Shown here in pieces: positions 51,375-59,991 of a DNA stretch of 64,000 bases (its first letter is position 1; every line of letters begins with the position of its first letter). A model generated the notes under the pieces. It worked only from the letters and a program-made list of their open reading frames with translations. It was not told where the DNA came from and did no database searches. Position numbers and translations under genes: made by a program. Origin of the DNA: VAXT01 sp035318925 (GTDB lineage Bacteria; Actinomycetota; Thermoleophilia; Gaiellales; Gaiellaceae); assembly GCA_035318925.1 (NCBI GenBank), contig DATHDS010000021.1, forward strand, positions 1 to 64,000. The letters are read 5' to 3'.

Positions 51375-52455
51375 GAGATGAGATACGGGTGCTGCCCAGC
51401 GCGCGATGGAGCTTGACGAAGAGCGCCTCGAGCGCAAGCCCGGCCTGGAGCTGGAGCTCCTCGAAGAGCCGCCACGTCTCGCGCACGGCTTCGGCCGCGG
51501 CCTCCGCGCCCGGTAGCTGCTCGACGGTCGCGTCCTCCCGAAGCTCCGCGAGCCGGTCGACGTGCGCCGCGGCCGACTCGGCGCCCACAGCGACGACGAC
51601 GAGGTCCCGGTACCACGCTTCGAGCTCCTCGAGGCAGAGCAGGATCTCCTCGCGCTCGGCGCCCCGCATCGCGCGGCGGGTGCGCTGCTCCTTCTCGCGC
51701 GGCGTCAGCTCGAGCTCCTCGTTCTCGGCCTGCGCCCGCTCCTTCGCCTCGGCCGCTCGCTCGGCGGCGATGCCCATCAGGACATCTGCGGCGGCGTGCG
51801 GCTCGAACCCAGCGGCGCGGTAGACCGAGCGCGCGACTTCGAGCACGGCCTCGCGCCGCCTCGCCGCCTGCGGGTCGAGCAGTCGGTCGACGCGATCGAG
51901 CCGCCCGCCGGCGACGCGCGCAAGCGATGCTGCCTCCTCCTCCGAGAGGCCCGGCGCGCGCCGGACGATCTCCTCGCGGACGGTCTTCTCCGCCAGCCGC
52001 CGGAACGGGACGGGCTGGCAGCGCGAGCGGATCGTCGCGGACAGCGTGTTGAGATCGTCGGCGACCAGAACGGCGACCGCGTACGGAGGCGGCTCCTCGA
52101 GATCCTTGAGCAGCGCGTCGGCGGCTTCGTCGTTCAGCGAGTGCGCGCCGAAGATGAGGTAGACGCGGCGGTCGGCCTCGAAGGGCCGCATGTGCAGGTC
52201 GTGCCGGAGCTCGCGGATCGCGTCGATCCGGATCTGGTCGCCGAGCGGCTCGAGCACGTAGAGGTCCGGGTGCGCGCGGCGCTCGACCCGGCCGGGATCG
52301 CCGAGCAGCGCGCCCGCGAAGCCGATGGCGGCGCGGCGCTTCCCCACTCCCGCGGGGCCGTGGAAGAGGTACGCATGCGCCGGGCCCTCGGCGAGGGCGG
52401 CGTCGAGCAGGCGCCGAGCCTCGGCCTGCTCAGGAAAGCCCTGGAAGCTTGTCAC
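51367..52455 (-). CDS. holB: DNA polymerase III delta' subunit
   Basis: This 362-residue clamp-loader ATPase has Walker A-like HGPAGVGKRRAA (Arg for the usual Ser/Thr side, as in catalytically poor delta' subunits), VYLIFGAHSLNDEAADALLKDLEEPP and the SRC-like TIRSRCQPVPF motif. The long charged insert around AEAKERAQAENEELELTPREKE is unusual. It overlaps tmk by 26 bp; tmk-holB order is common in bacteria. Confidence 0.88.
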   Translation of the reverse strand: MTSFQGFPEQAEARRLLDAALAEGPAHAYLFHGPAGVGKRRAAIGFAGALLGDPGRVERRAHPDLYVLEPLGDQIRIDAIRELRHDLHMRPFEADRRVYLIFGAHSLNDEAADALLKDLEEPPPYAVAVLVADDLNTLSATIRSRCQPVPFRRLAEKTVREEIVRRAPGLSEEEAASLARVAGGRLDRVDRLLDPQAARRREAVLEVARSVYRAAGFEPHAAADVLMGIAAERAAEAKERAQAENEELELTPREKEQRTRRAMRGAEREEILLCLEELEAWYRDLVVVAVGAESAAAHVDRLAELREDATVEQLPGAEAAAEAVRETWRLFEELQLQAGLALEALFVKLHRALGSTRISSLL

Positions 52456-53026
52456 GCACCTCCTTTGCGATCTCCTCTCTCGGCTTCGAGCCGTCGAGGG
52501 TCACGATCCGTGTGCCGAAGATCAAGCCTAATTCGCGGTAGGCCATGTCGACGGCGCGCAGGAACTCCTCGCCCTCCCGCTCGATGCGATCCGATGCCGA
52601 GCCGGCACGCCGCGCCGCTTCCTCCGGGTCGATGAGCAGCAGAAAAGTCATGTCGGGGAGGATGCCGCGGATCGCGTCGATGTTCAGGGCGATCACGCGA
52701 TCGACGCCGAGACCGCGCGCGATCCCCTGGTAGGCGAGCGACGAGTCGAGGTAGCGGTCGCACACGACGTCGGCGCCGCGTTCGAGCGCCGGTCCGATCA
52801 CTTCCGAGACGAGCTCGGCGCGCGCGGCCGCGAAAAGCGCAGCCTCGGCCCACGGCGAGATCTGCGTCCCACCGAGCACGAGGTCTCGTACCTTCTCCCC
52901 CAGCTCGGTGCCTCCCGGCTCGCGCGTCGCAACGACGTCGCGCCCTTCCGCTTCGAGGTGATGCCGCAAGAGGTCGGCCTGGGTCGACTTGCCGGAGCCG
53001 TCCAGCCCCTCGAAGGTGACGAACAC
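52430..53026 (-). CDS. tmk: Thymidylate kinase
   Basis: This 198-residue protein has P-loop FEGLDGSGKST, DR(Y/H)-type motif CDRYLDSSLAYQG with ATREPGGTE, and a LID region AARRAGSASDRIEREGEEF. It phosphorylates dTMP to dTDP. ATG at 53026. The divergent epimerase gene starts 18 bp away, so promoters must overlap or lie within the coding regions. Confidence 0.93.
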   Translation of the reverse strand: MFVTFEGLDGSGKSTQADLLRHHLEAEGRDVVATREPGGTELGEKVRDLVLGGTQISPWAEAALFAAARAELVSEVIGPALERGADVVCDRYLDSSLAYQGIARGLGVDRVIALNIDAIRGILPDMTFLLLIDPEEAARRAGSASDRIEREGEEFLRAVDMAYRELGLIFGTRIVTLDGSKPREEIAKEVRDKLPGLS

Positions 53027-53043
53027 GCGCCTAGGATACGAGC

Positions 53044-53949
53044 GTGGCGATGCTCGTCACCGGAGGAGCGGGGTTCATCGGCTCGCACGTCGCGGAGGCG
53101 CTCGTCGCCCGCGGGGACGACGTCGTGGTCCTCGACGACCTCTCGACCGGGAAGCGCGAGAACGTGCCCGACGGCGCCGAGTTCGTCGAGGGCGACATCC
53201 GCGAGGCCCAGGGCGAGCTCTTTGGGCGCGTCCAGCCGGCGGTCTGCTTCCACCTCGCCGCGCAGGCCGACGTCCGGGTCTCGGTCGAGCGGCCCGAGCA
53301 CGACGCGGAGATCAACATCCTCGGCACCGTCAACCTGTTGCAGGCGGCCCTCGAGCAGGACACGCGGATCGTCTTCAGCTCCACGGGCGGGGCGATCTAC
53401 GGGGAATGCGACGGGCCGGCGACCGAGGATGCGCCGAGGCAGCCGCTTGCGCCGTATGGGACGTCGAAGCTCGCGGGCGAGGAGTACCTGGCCACGTACA
53501 ACCGGCTGCACGAGACACGGCACGTCACGCTTCGCTACGGCAATGTCTACGGGCCGCGCCAGGACCCGCACGGCGAGGCCGGCGTGGTCGCGATCTTCCT
53601 GAGCCGCCTCAAGAGCGGGGAGCAGCCGCGGATCTTCGGCGACGGAAGCCAGACGCGTGACTACGTGTACGTCGCCGACGTCGTGCGCGCGACGCTGGCC
53701 GCGGCCGAGCTCGACGGGGGCGTCTTCAACGTCGGCACCGGGCGCGAGACGTCCGTGGTCGAGCTCCACGAGCTCTGCCGCCGGGTGGCGGGCAAGGAGG
53801 ACGTCGCGCCGGTGTTCGCGCCACCGCGCCCGGGAGAGCTCCAGCGGAGCGTCCTCGACATCAGCCGCGCGGTGGACGAGCTGGGCTGGCGGCCGGAGCA
53901 CAGCCTCGAGGACGGCCTCCGCGAGACCTGGGAGTGGATGCTCCCGTAG
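53044..53949 (+). CDS. NAD-dependent nucleotide-sugar epimerase/dehydratase
   Basis: This 301-residue extended SDR has the NAD-binding GGAGFIGSHVAEALVARG, SSTGGAIYGE containing the catalytic Ser/Thr, and YGTSKLAGE with the active-site Tyr-xxx-Lys. FGDGSQTRDYVYVADVVRA and FNVGTGRETSV complete the GalE-like pattern. Likely UDP-glucose/UDP-galactose 4-epimerase or a related enzyme; the exact substrate cannot be read from the sequence. GTG start at 53044. Confidence 0.88.
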   Translation: MAMLVTGGAGFIGSHVAEALVARGDDVVVLDDLSTGKRENVPDGAEFVEGDIREAQGELFGRVQPAVCFHLAAQADVRVSVERPEHDAEINILGTVNLLQAALEQDTRIVFSSTGGAIYGECDGPATEDAPRQPLAPYGTSKLAGEEYLATYNRLHETRHVTLRYGNVYGPRQDPHGEAGVVAIFLSRLKSGEQPRIFGDGSQTRDYVYVADVVRATLAAAELDGGVFNVGTGRETSVVELHELCRRVAGKEDVAPVFAPPRPGELQRSVLDISRAVDELGWRPEHSLEDGLRETWEWMLP

Positions 53950-53989
53950 AGAAGGAACGGCGCGGGCGGAGGCGAATCACGTTCGGCCT

Positions 53990-54490
53990 GTGGAGATCTC
54001 GGCCCCCGCTCCGTCCCAGCTCGACCACCCGTGGCGCACCGCGACGCTCGTCGCGGGCGGCGTCGCGGTCCTCGAGCTCGCCCTGCTCCTGATCATCGGC
54101 ATCGCGCTGCTTTCGAAGCCGCTGTCGGCGCAGGCCAAGCAGGCCGCGGTCGCGCGCGAGACGGGAATCGCCAAGGTCTCGCCCCGGCCGGAGCCGAAGA
54201 GCACCACACTGGCCCGGCGCGCGACCTGGGTGCTCGTCCTGAACGGGAACGGCGTCGCCGGAGCGGCCGCCGCAGCGGCCTCGCGCATCCACGCGCGCGG
54301 CTACCCGGTCCGCGGAACCGGGAACACCGCTCAGGGCTACGGGCAGAGCGTCGTCATGTACCGGCCGGGCCGGCTCCCGGAGGCCAAGCGGCTCTCCGCT
54401 GACCTCGGGATCGCCCTCGTCGGCCCCCTCGACGGCATCACCCCGCGCCAACTCCACGGCGCGCAGCTCGTCGTCGTCCTCGGCACCTAG
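53990..54490 (+). CDS. LytR C-terminal domain membrane protein
   Basis: This 166-residue protein from GTG 53990 has one membrane segment (TLVAGGVAVLELALLLIIGIALL). An exterior LytR_C domain follows: WVLVLNGNGVAGAAAAAASRI, VVMYRPGRLPEAKRLSADLG and QLVVVLG at the end. Such stand-alone LytR_C proteins occur widely in actinobacteria and are thought to bind the cell envelope. It lies 40 bp after the epimerase gene on the same strand. Confidence 0.82.
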   Translation: MEISAPAPSQLDHPWRTATLVAGGVAVLELALLLIIGIALLSKPLSAQAKQAAVARETGIAKVSPRPEPKSTTLARRATWVLVLNGNGVAGAAAAAASRIHARGYPVRGTGNTAQGYGQSVVMYRPGRLPEAKRLSADLGIALVGPLDGITPRQLHGAQLVVVLGT

Positions 54491-54502
54491 CCCTTCCAGC
54501 CG

Positions 54503-54527
54503 TGTCCAGGGACCTGGTCCCTGGACA
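54503..54527. repeat. 25-bp near-perfect palindrome between convergent genes
   Basis: TGTCCAGGGACC, one T, then its exact complement. It lies 12 bp after one stop codon and 12 bp before the other. It can act as a bidirectional terminator; its TGTC/GACA ends also recall the repeats at 24 and 62 kb. Confidence 0.55.
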
Positions 54528-54539
54528 TGTCGGCGTTGG

Positions 54540-56405
54540 CTAGCCCTCGCAGGTCTGACCGAGGGCTCGGCGTGCCTGGCAGCCGTGCGGGTCGAGCTCG
54601 ACTGCCCGCGTCAGCTCCCGCGTCGCGGCCACGTCGTCGCCGAGCACCTCCTGGTCGAAGCGACCGAGCTCGTACCACGCGTCCGAGCTCAGCGGCTGGA
54701 GCTCGACGGCCTGCGCGTAGAGCTCACGCGCCCGGGCGATGTGCCCCCGCGACTCCTCAGCGGAAGCCCAGGCCTCGAGAGGATCGATCGAGAGCGGGTC
54801 GAGCGAGTGCGCGCTCTTGGCGTCGGCGACGGCCTGCTCCACCGAGCCGCGCTCGATCTCGGAGTACGCGTCGTTCACCCGCGCGGCGGCAAACCGGGGG
54901 GCCGCGATCGAGTACAGCCCCGCCCACGCGACCAGGACGAGCGCGAGCGCCCAGACCGGATGCCGGACGCGCGTCGGCTTCCGCCCGGTGGCGAGCAGGA
55001 CGCCGGTCACGAAGAAGAGCGGCCCGCAGAGGGCGACGAACTCCCAGTCGTAGTCGAACGCCCCGTGGACGAGGAACGTCGGGAGAGCGACGCCGAGGGC
55101 AACTGCCGCAGCCTGTCCCTCGCGGTCGAGCCGCCGAAGCGCGCGCCGGGCGCCGAGCAGGGCCGCGCCCGCCGCCCCGGCCGCGAGCAGGAGGCCGACG
55201 AGACCCGTCTCGGAGGCGAACTGGAGCGGCAGGTCGTGCACCTCGCGGACGCTGACGTTGCTCGTGCGCAGCTTCTTGTGCACGACCTCGAAGGAGCCCG
55301 CGCCGGTGCCGCGCAGCGGCTGTTCCTCGAAGGCGTGCCAGGCCTCCTTCCACCAGCCCCAGCGGTTGTTCAGGCTCCCCTCGCTGAAGCGACTGGGGGT
55401 CTGCACGACATCCTGGCTCTTGAGCGGGTTCCCTCGCGACGCGATCACACCAACTGCGACGACGAGCAGGGCCGCGGTCGCGCCGGCGGCGACGCGCAGG
55501 AGGAGGCGCTGGCGCTCCGGGCTCGGCCGCTCGCGGGCGAAGAACGCCGCCGCGAAGGCAATGCCTGCGCCGAGCACGAACGCGAGCGCGAACACGGCGC
55601 CGTCCTGGACGCGGACGCTACGCGGCTGGCCGTCCTGGGCGATTCCGGGCAGCGCCAGGGCGAGCGCGAGCACTGCGCCGGCCGGTGCCGCGGCCGTGAC
55701 GAGCGCGGCCAGGCTGTCGAAGCGCTCCCGGGTCAACGCGAACCAGAGCCCGAGCGCGACAAGCGCGGCGAGCACGCCCCCGCGCGAGTACGTAAGAACG
55801 AGCGCGACGATGAGCGAGTAGAGGAGCACAGCGGCGCCCGCCTTGACGCCCCGCGAAGAGCGGGGCCTGGTCGCCGCCCACAGCGCGGGCGCCAGGCCGA
55901 AGACGACGACGAGCGCGAGCGCGTTCCAGTAGCCGACCGGCGAGCGCAGGCGGGCAAGCCGCCCATAGTCGCCGTACAGCGCAGGCACAGCCTTCTCGAG
56001 CAGGGCCCAGAGAGAGGTGGCTCCGATCAGCCCGCCGACGACCCAGACGACCGAGCGCGGAGCGACGGCCGACCCGACGAAGGCCCCCACGACGGCGAAG
56101 GCGAGATAGACGAGCCCGCGGTTGAAGTACTCCCACGAGCGGTCGGGCGCAGCCGACCAGAGGATCGTCACGCCGTTCCAGGCGACGAACCCTCCGGCGA
56201 GGCACGCAAACGCGAGCCCCTCCCGGCCGAGCGCAGGCGCAGGAAGGATTCCCCAGAGCGCAGCCCCGCACGCAGCGACCGCCGCCAGGACCGCGCCGGT
56301 GCCGATCCAGGAGACCGGCCCGACGCTCGAACCGCCTCCAAAGAGGAGCGAGGCGGCGAGGAGCACGCCGGCCGTCGCGAGCAGGGCCAGCGCTCCCGTC
56401 CGCAT
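54540..56405 (-). CDS. O-antigen ligase/Wzy-like membrane protein with C-terminal TPR
   Basis: This is a 621-residue protein (from ATG 56405; ATGs at 56435 and 56474 are also in frame) with 10-12 membrane segments. It has the periplasmic-loop Wzy/WaaL pattern NNRWGWWKEAWHAFEEQP followed by LRGTGAGSFEVVHKKL. The C-terminal 100 residues are TPR-like (RVNDAYSEIERGSVEQAVADA, ARELYAQAVELQPLSSDAWYELG). Probably polymerises or ligates a surface glycan; the nearby epimerase and LytR_C genes suit an envelope role. Confidence 0.8.
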   Translation of the reverse strand: MRTGALALLATAGVLLAASLLFGGGSSVGPVSWIGTGAVLAAVAACGAALWGILPAPALGREGLAFACLAGGFVAWNGVTILWSAAPDRSWEYFNRGLVYLAFAVVGAFVGSAVAPRSVVWVVGGLIGATSLWALLEKAVPALYGDYGRLARLRSPVGYWNALALVVVFGLAPALWAATRPRSSRGVKAGAAVLLYSLIVALVLTYSRGGVLAALVALGLWFALTRERFDSLAALVTAAAPAGAVLALALALPGIAQDGQPRSVRVQDGAVFALAFVLGAGIAFAAAFFARERPSPERQRLLLRVAAGATAALLVVAVGVIASRGNPLKSQDVVQTPSRFSEGSLNNRWGWWKEAWHAFEEQPLRGTGAGSFEVVHKKLRTSNVSVREVHDLPLQFASETGLVGLLLAAGAAGAALLGARRALRRLDREGQAAAVALGVALPTFLVHGAFDYDWEFVALCGPLFFVTGVLLATGRKPTRVRHPVWALALVLVAWAGLYSIAAPRFAAARVNDAYSEIERGSVEQAVADAKSAHSLDPLSIDPLEAWASAEESRGHIARARELYAQAVELQPLSSDAWYELGRFDQEVLGDDVAATRELTRAVELDPHGCQARRALGQTCEG

Positions 56406-56557
56406 AGAGGCGAAGCTACCACCCGTGCCTCGCATACAAATGGTTAACAACCGGCTAACGCGGGGATCACTCACGTCCGAGAGACTCAGCAGGATGTCTA
56501 CGCCCCCGAGTAGGTAGGTTTCGACCTATCCGACCCGCCCGGATAACTGCCGTCACC

Positions 56558-57028
56558 GTGCTGGTTGCCGCCCTGACCGCGCTTGCGCTCGGGGTAGCAG
56601 CCCCCGTTTCGGCTGCCAAGACGTCCTGCGCAAGCCAGATCATCGAGGACTGGCACGACAACGGCCGGGTCGATCGCACGTATCCGTTGCACTGCTACCG
56701 CGAGGCGATCGCGGCGGTCCCCGAGGATCTGAGGGCCTACACCGGGATCGTCGAAGAAATCCAGGCCGCGCGGCAGCGGGCGAGCCGGGCGAAGGGGCGC
56801 GTGCTCGCAGGCGTCAACCCGGCGGCCGGCAACTCGGCCAAGAAGCAGGCGGCGAACGATCCGGATCCCGCCCTCTTCAAGCAGGGACTGGACAAGCTGG
56901 GCTCGCGGAGCGCAGACACGATTCCGCTGCCGCTCCTGATCATGGCCGGGCTCGCGCTCCTGCTGATCGCCGCGGGCGCCGCAGGCCTCGTCTCCCGGCG
57001 TCTGCGGGCACGGAAAGTCCCTGGTTAA
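56558..57028 (+). CDS. Exported protein with C-terminal membrane anchor
   Basis: This 156-residue protein from GTG 56558 has a signal peptide (MLVAALTALALGVAAPVSA). A Cys-containing exterior domain follows (CASQIIEDWHDNGRVDRTYPLHCYREAI), then a linker and a membrane helix (PLPLLIMAGLALLLIAAGAAGLV) with a basic cytoplasmic tail RRLRARK. The topology resembles surface-anchored proteins without an LPXTG motif. Family not recognised. Confidence 0.7.
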   Translation: MLVAALTALALGVAAPVSAAKTSCASQIIEDWHDNGRVDRTYPLHCYREAIAAVPEDLRAYTGIVEEIQAARQRASRAKGRVLAGVNPAAGNSAKKQAANDPDPALFKQGLDKLGSRSADTIPLPLLIMAGLALLLIAAGAAGLVSRRLRARKVPG

Positions 57029-57138
57029 AGCCCTTTTCGCGTTCCGTCCGACGCCGCTCCTAGTCTGGCAGGTCCGCTCGCCGACGGCCGTTCCGCCGAC
57101 TGGGCGCTCATAACTAGGCTTAGACGAGGAGGTAAGGA

Positions 57139-59913
57139 ATGGCGTCCGCAAAGATCCCGCAGACCGCAGAGACAACCCAGGACGAGATCGTGAACACGGT
57201 CGTCCACGACGACGCGAAGGTCGCCGTTCGCCGGTATTTCACGATTCCGGGGCGCGATCCGTTCGAGGAAGTCGAGTGGGAGATTCGCGACGCGCTCATC
57301 CCCGGCAAGGACAAGCCGGTCTTCGAGCAGCGTGGCGTCGAGTTCCCGAAGTTCTGGTCGCAGACGGCCACGAACATCGTCGCGCAGAAGTACTTCCGCG
57401 GCCGCATGGGCTCGCCCGACCGCGAGTCGAGCGTGAAGCAGATGATCGGGCGGATCGTCACGACGGTCGGCACCTGGGGCCGCGAGGGCGGCTATTTCGC
57501 CGACGAGGAAGAGGCCGAGACCTTCGAGGCCGAGCTGAAGGCGATCCTCGTCAACCAGTACGCCGCCTTTAACAGCCCGGTCTGGTTCAACGTTGGTTTC
57601 GAGGAGAAGCCGCAGTGCTCGGCGTGCTTCATCCTCTCGATCGAGGACTCGATGGACTCGATCCTCGACTGGATCCGCCGCGAGGGCGTCATCTTCCGCG
57701 GCGGCTCGGGCTCGGGCGTCAACCTCTCGAAGCTACGCTCGTCGAAGGAGCAGCTCTCGAAGGGCGGCTACGCCTCCGGCCCCGTCAGCTTCATGCGCGG
57801 CGCCGACGCGTCCGCCGGCACGATCAAGTCCGGCGGAAAGACCCGCCGTGCGGCCAAAATGGTCGTGCTCGATATAGACCACCCCGACATCGACGAGTTC
57901 ATCTGGTGCAAGGCGAAGGAGGAGGAGAAGGCGCGCGTCCTCGAGGCGGCGGGCTACGACATGTCGCTCGACTCGAGCGACTGGGCCTCGATCCAGTACC
58001 AGAACGCGAACAACTCCGTGCGCGTCACCGACGCGTTCATGGAGGCGGCCGAGGCGGGCTCCGACTGGAACCTGACCGCCCGCACCGACGGAACGGTCGT
58101 CGAGACGATCCCGGCGAAGAAGCTGCTGCGCGACATGGCGACCGCGGCGTGGAAGTGCGCCGACCCGGGCATCCAGTACGACACGACGATCAACCAATGG
58201 CACACGCTGCCGAACACGGGCCGGATCAACGCGTCGAACCCGTGCTCCGAGTACATGTCCATTGATGACAGTGCGTGCAACCTCGCGTCGATCAACCTCC
58301 TGAAGTTCCGCCGCGAGGACGGCGAGTTCGAGGTCGAGCAGTTCGAGCACGCCGTCGATGTCATGTTCCTCGCGCAGGAGATCCTCGTCGGCTACTCCTC
58401 GTACCCGACGCCGCAGATCGAGGGCAACGCGAAGGCGTTCCGCCAACTCGGGCTCGGCTACGCGAACCTCGGCGCACTCCTGATGGCGCGCGGCCTGCCC
58501 TACGACTCGGACGAGGGCCGAGCGTATGCCGCCGCGATCACGGCGGTCATGACCGGGCGCGCGTACCGCAAGTCGGCCGAGATCGCGTCGCGCATGGGCC
58601 CGTTCGCGGGCTACCAGCCGAACGCGGCCGCGATGATCGGCGTCATGGCGCAGCACCGCGCCGCGGTCGGCAACATCGAGAACACCGACGTGGTGCCGGC
58701 CGATCTCCTCTCCTCGTGCAGGCGCGCTTGGGACGAGGCGCTGAACCTCGGCGAGGTGCACGGGTACCGGAACGCGCAGGCGACCGTTTTGGCCCCGACC
58801 GGGACGATCAGCTTCATGATGGATTGCGACACGACCGGCGTCGAGCCCGACTTCTCGCTCGTCAAGTCGAAGAAGCTCGTCGGTGGCGGCGAGATCACGA
58901 TCGTCAACAAGACCGTGCCGATGGCGCTCGAGCGGCTCGGCTACGCGCCGGCCGAGGTCTCCGAGATCGAGGCGTACGTCGACGAGAAGAACACCATGAT
59001 CGGCGCTCCGCACGTGAAGAAGGAGCACTACCCGGTCTTCGACTGCGCCGTCGGCGAGCGGGCGATCCACTACATGGGTCACGTGAAGATGATGGGCGCC
59101 GTCCAGCCGTTCATCTCGGGCGCGATCTCGAAGACGGTCAACCTGCCCGAGGAGGCGACGGTCGATGACGTCGCGCAGGTGGTTCTGGACGCGTGGAAGC
59201 TCGGCGTGAAGGCGATCGCGATCTACCGCGACAACTGCAAGGTCGCCCAGCCGCTGTCGTCGAAGACGGGCGCGGCAATCGAGGCACTGACGGGCGTGGC
59301 TGCACCGCCGGTCCCGCTCACCCAGCGCCGCCGACTCCCCGAGGACCGGGTCGAAGTCGGCCGCAAGTTCCGCGTCGGCGACTACGAGGGCTACATCCAC
59401 GTCGGCCTCTACGAGGACGGCACTCCGGGCGACATCTTCGTCGACATCGCGAAGGAAGGCACGACCCTGGCCGGCCTCATGAACGCGTTCATGATCTCGG
59501 TCTCGCTGGGCCTGCAGTACGGCGTGCCGCTCGAGGTCTATATCTCGAAGTTCGCGCACATGCGCTTCGAGCCAAGCGGCCAGACGAACGACGCGGACAT
59601 CCGAATCGCCAAGTCGATCGTCGACTACATCTTCCGCTGGATGGGCAAGCGGTTCCTGACCGTCGACCAGCAGGAGGAGATCGGGATCCTCTCCCCCGAG
59701 GTGAAGGCGCGAATGGCGGAGCGCTACAGCAACGGCGAGCCGAGCACGGCGGAAGCCCCGGCAGCGCCTCTCGAGGCTCCCCCACCGGGCCAAACAGCCC
59801 TGTTCAACGCGTGGGAAGACGCGGTCGAGTGCGCGAAGTGCGGCGGACGAATGATCAGAACCGGCTCGTGCTACACGTGCAGAGATTGCGGCACGAACAC
59901 GGGCTGTAGCTAA
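57139..59913 (+). CDS. nrdJ: Vitamin B12-dependent ribonucleotide reductase (class II)
   Basis: This 924-residue protein reduces ribonucleotides using adenosylcobalamin. Motifs: FNSPVWFNVGFEEKPQCSAC (first redox Cys), GGSGSGVNLSKLRSS, the NPCSEYMSIDDSACNLASIN active site with the thiyl Cys, QATVLAPTGTISFMMDCDTTG, and a C-terminal TCRDCGTNTGCS cysteine tail. Strong GAGGAGG precedes the ATG. The 110-bp upstream gap is too short for a cobalamin riboswitch, and no NrdR box was recognised with confidence. Confidence 0.94.
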   Translation: MASAKIPQTAETTQDEIVNTVVHDDAKVAVRRYFTIPGRDPFEEVEWEIRDALIPGKDKPVFEQRGVEFPKFWSQTATNIVAQKYFRGRMGSPDRESSVKQMIGRIVTTVGTWGREGGYFADEEEAETFEAELKAILVNQYAAFNSPVWFNVGFEEKPQCSACFILSIEDSMDSILDWIRREGVIFRGGSGSGVNLSKLRSSKEQLSKGGYASGPVSFMRGADASAGTIKSGGKTRRAAKMVVLDIDHPDIDEFIWCKAKEEEKARVLEAAGYDMSLDSSDWASIQYQNANNSVRVTDAFMEAAEAGSDWNLTARTDGTVVETIPAKKLLRDMATAAWKCADPGIQYDTTINQWHTLPNTGRINASNPCSEYMSIDDSACNLASINLLKFRREDGEFEVEQFEHAVDVMFLAQEILVGYSSYPTPQIEGNAKAFRQLGLGYANLGALLMARGLPYDSDEGRAYAAAITAVMTGRAYRKSAEIASRMGPFAGYQPNAAAMIGVMAQHRAAVGNIENTDVVPADLLSSCRRAWDEALNLGEVHGYRNAQATVLAPTGTISFMMDCDTTGVEPDFSLVKSKKLVGGGEITIVNKTVPMALERLGYAPAEVSEIEAYVDEKNTMIGAPHVKKEHYPVFDCAVGERAIHYMGHVKMMGAVQPFISGAISKTVNLPEEATVDDVAQVVLDAWKLGVKAIAIYRDNCKVAQPLSSKTGAAIEALTGVAAPPVPLTQRRRLPEDRVEVGRKFRVGDYEGYIHVGLYEDGTPGDIFVDIAKEGTTLAGLMNAFMISVSLGLQYGVPLEVYISKFAHMRFEPSGQTNDADIRIAKSIVDYIFRWMGKRFLTVDQQEEIGILSPEVKARMAERYSNGEPSTAEAPAAPLEAPPPGQTALFNAWEDAVECAKCGGRMIRTGSCYTCRDCGTNTGCS

Positions 59914-59991
59914 CGAACAGTCGTCCCGATGGCGATCTGCGGTGCGTCAAAGTGGCGTTTGAGGCAGAGACGCCTACATGCTTCCACAGCA

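Noticed and set aside
54585..56447. Plus-strand 620-codon frame
   Set aside because: Antisense to the O-antigen-ligase-like gene; low-complexity charged sequence.
57029..57138. Cobalamin riboswitch upstream of nrdJ
   Set aside because: The gap is about 110 bp and lacks a recognisable B12-box; too short for the full aptamer.
57733..59793. Minus-strand 686-codon frame
   Set aside because: Antisense to nrdJ, whose motifs are unmistakable.
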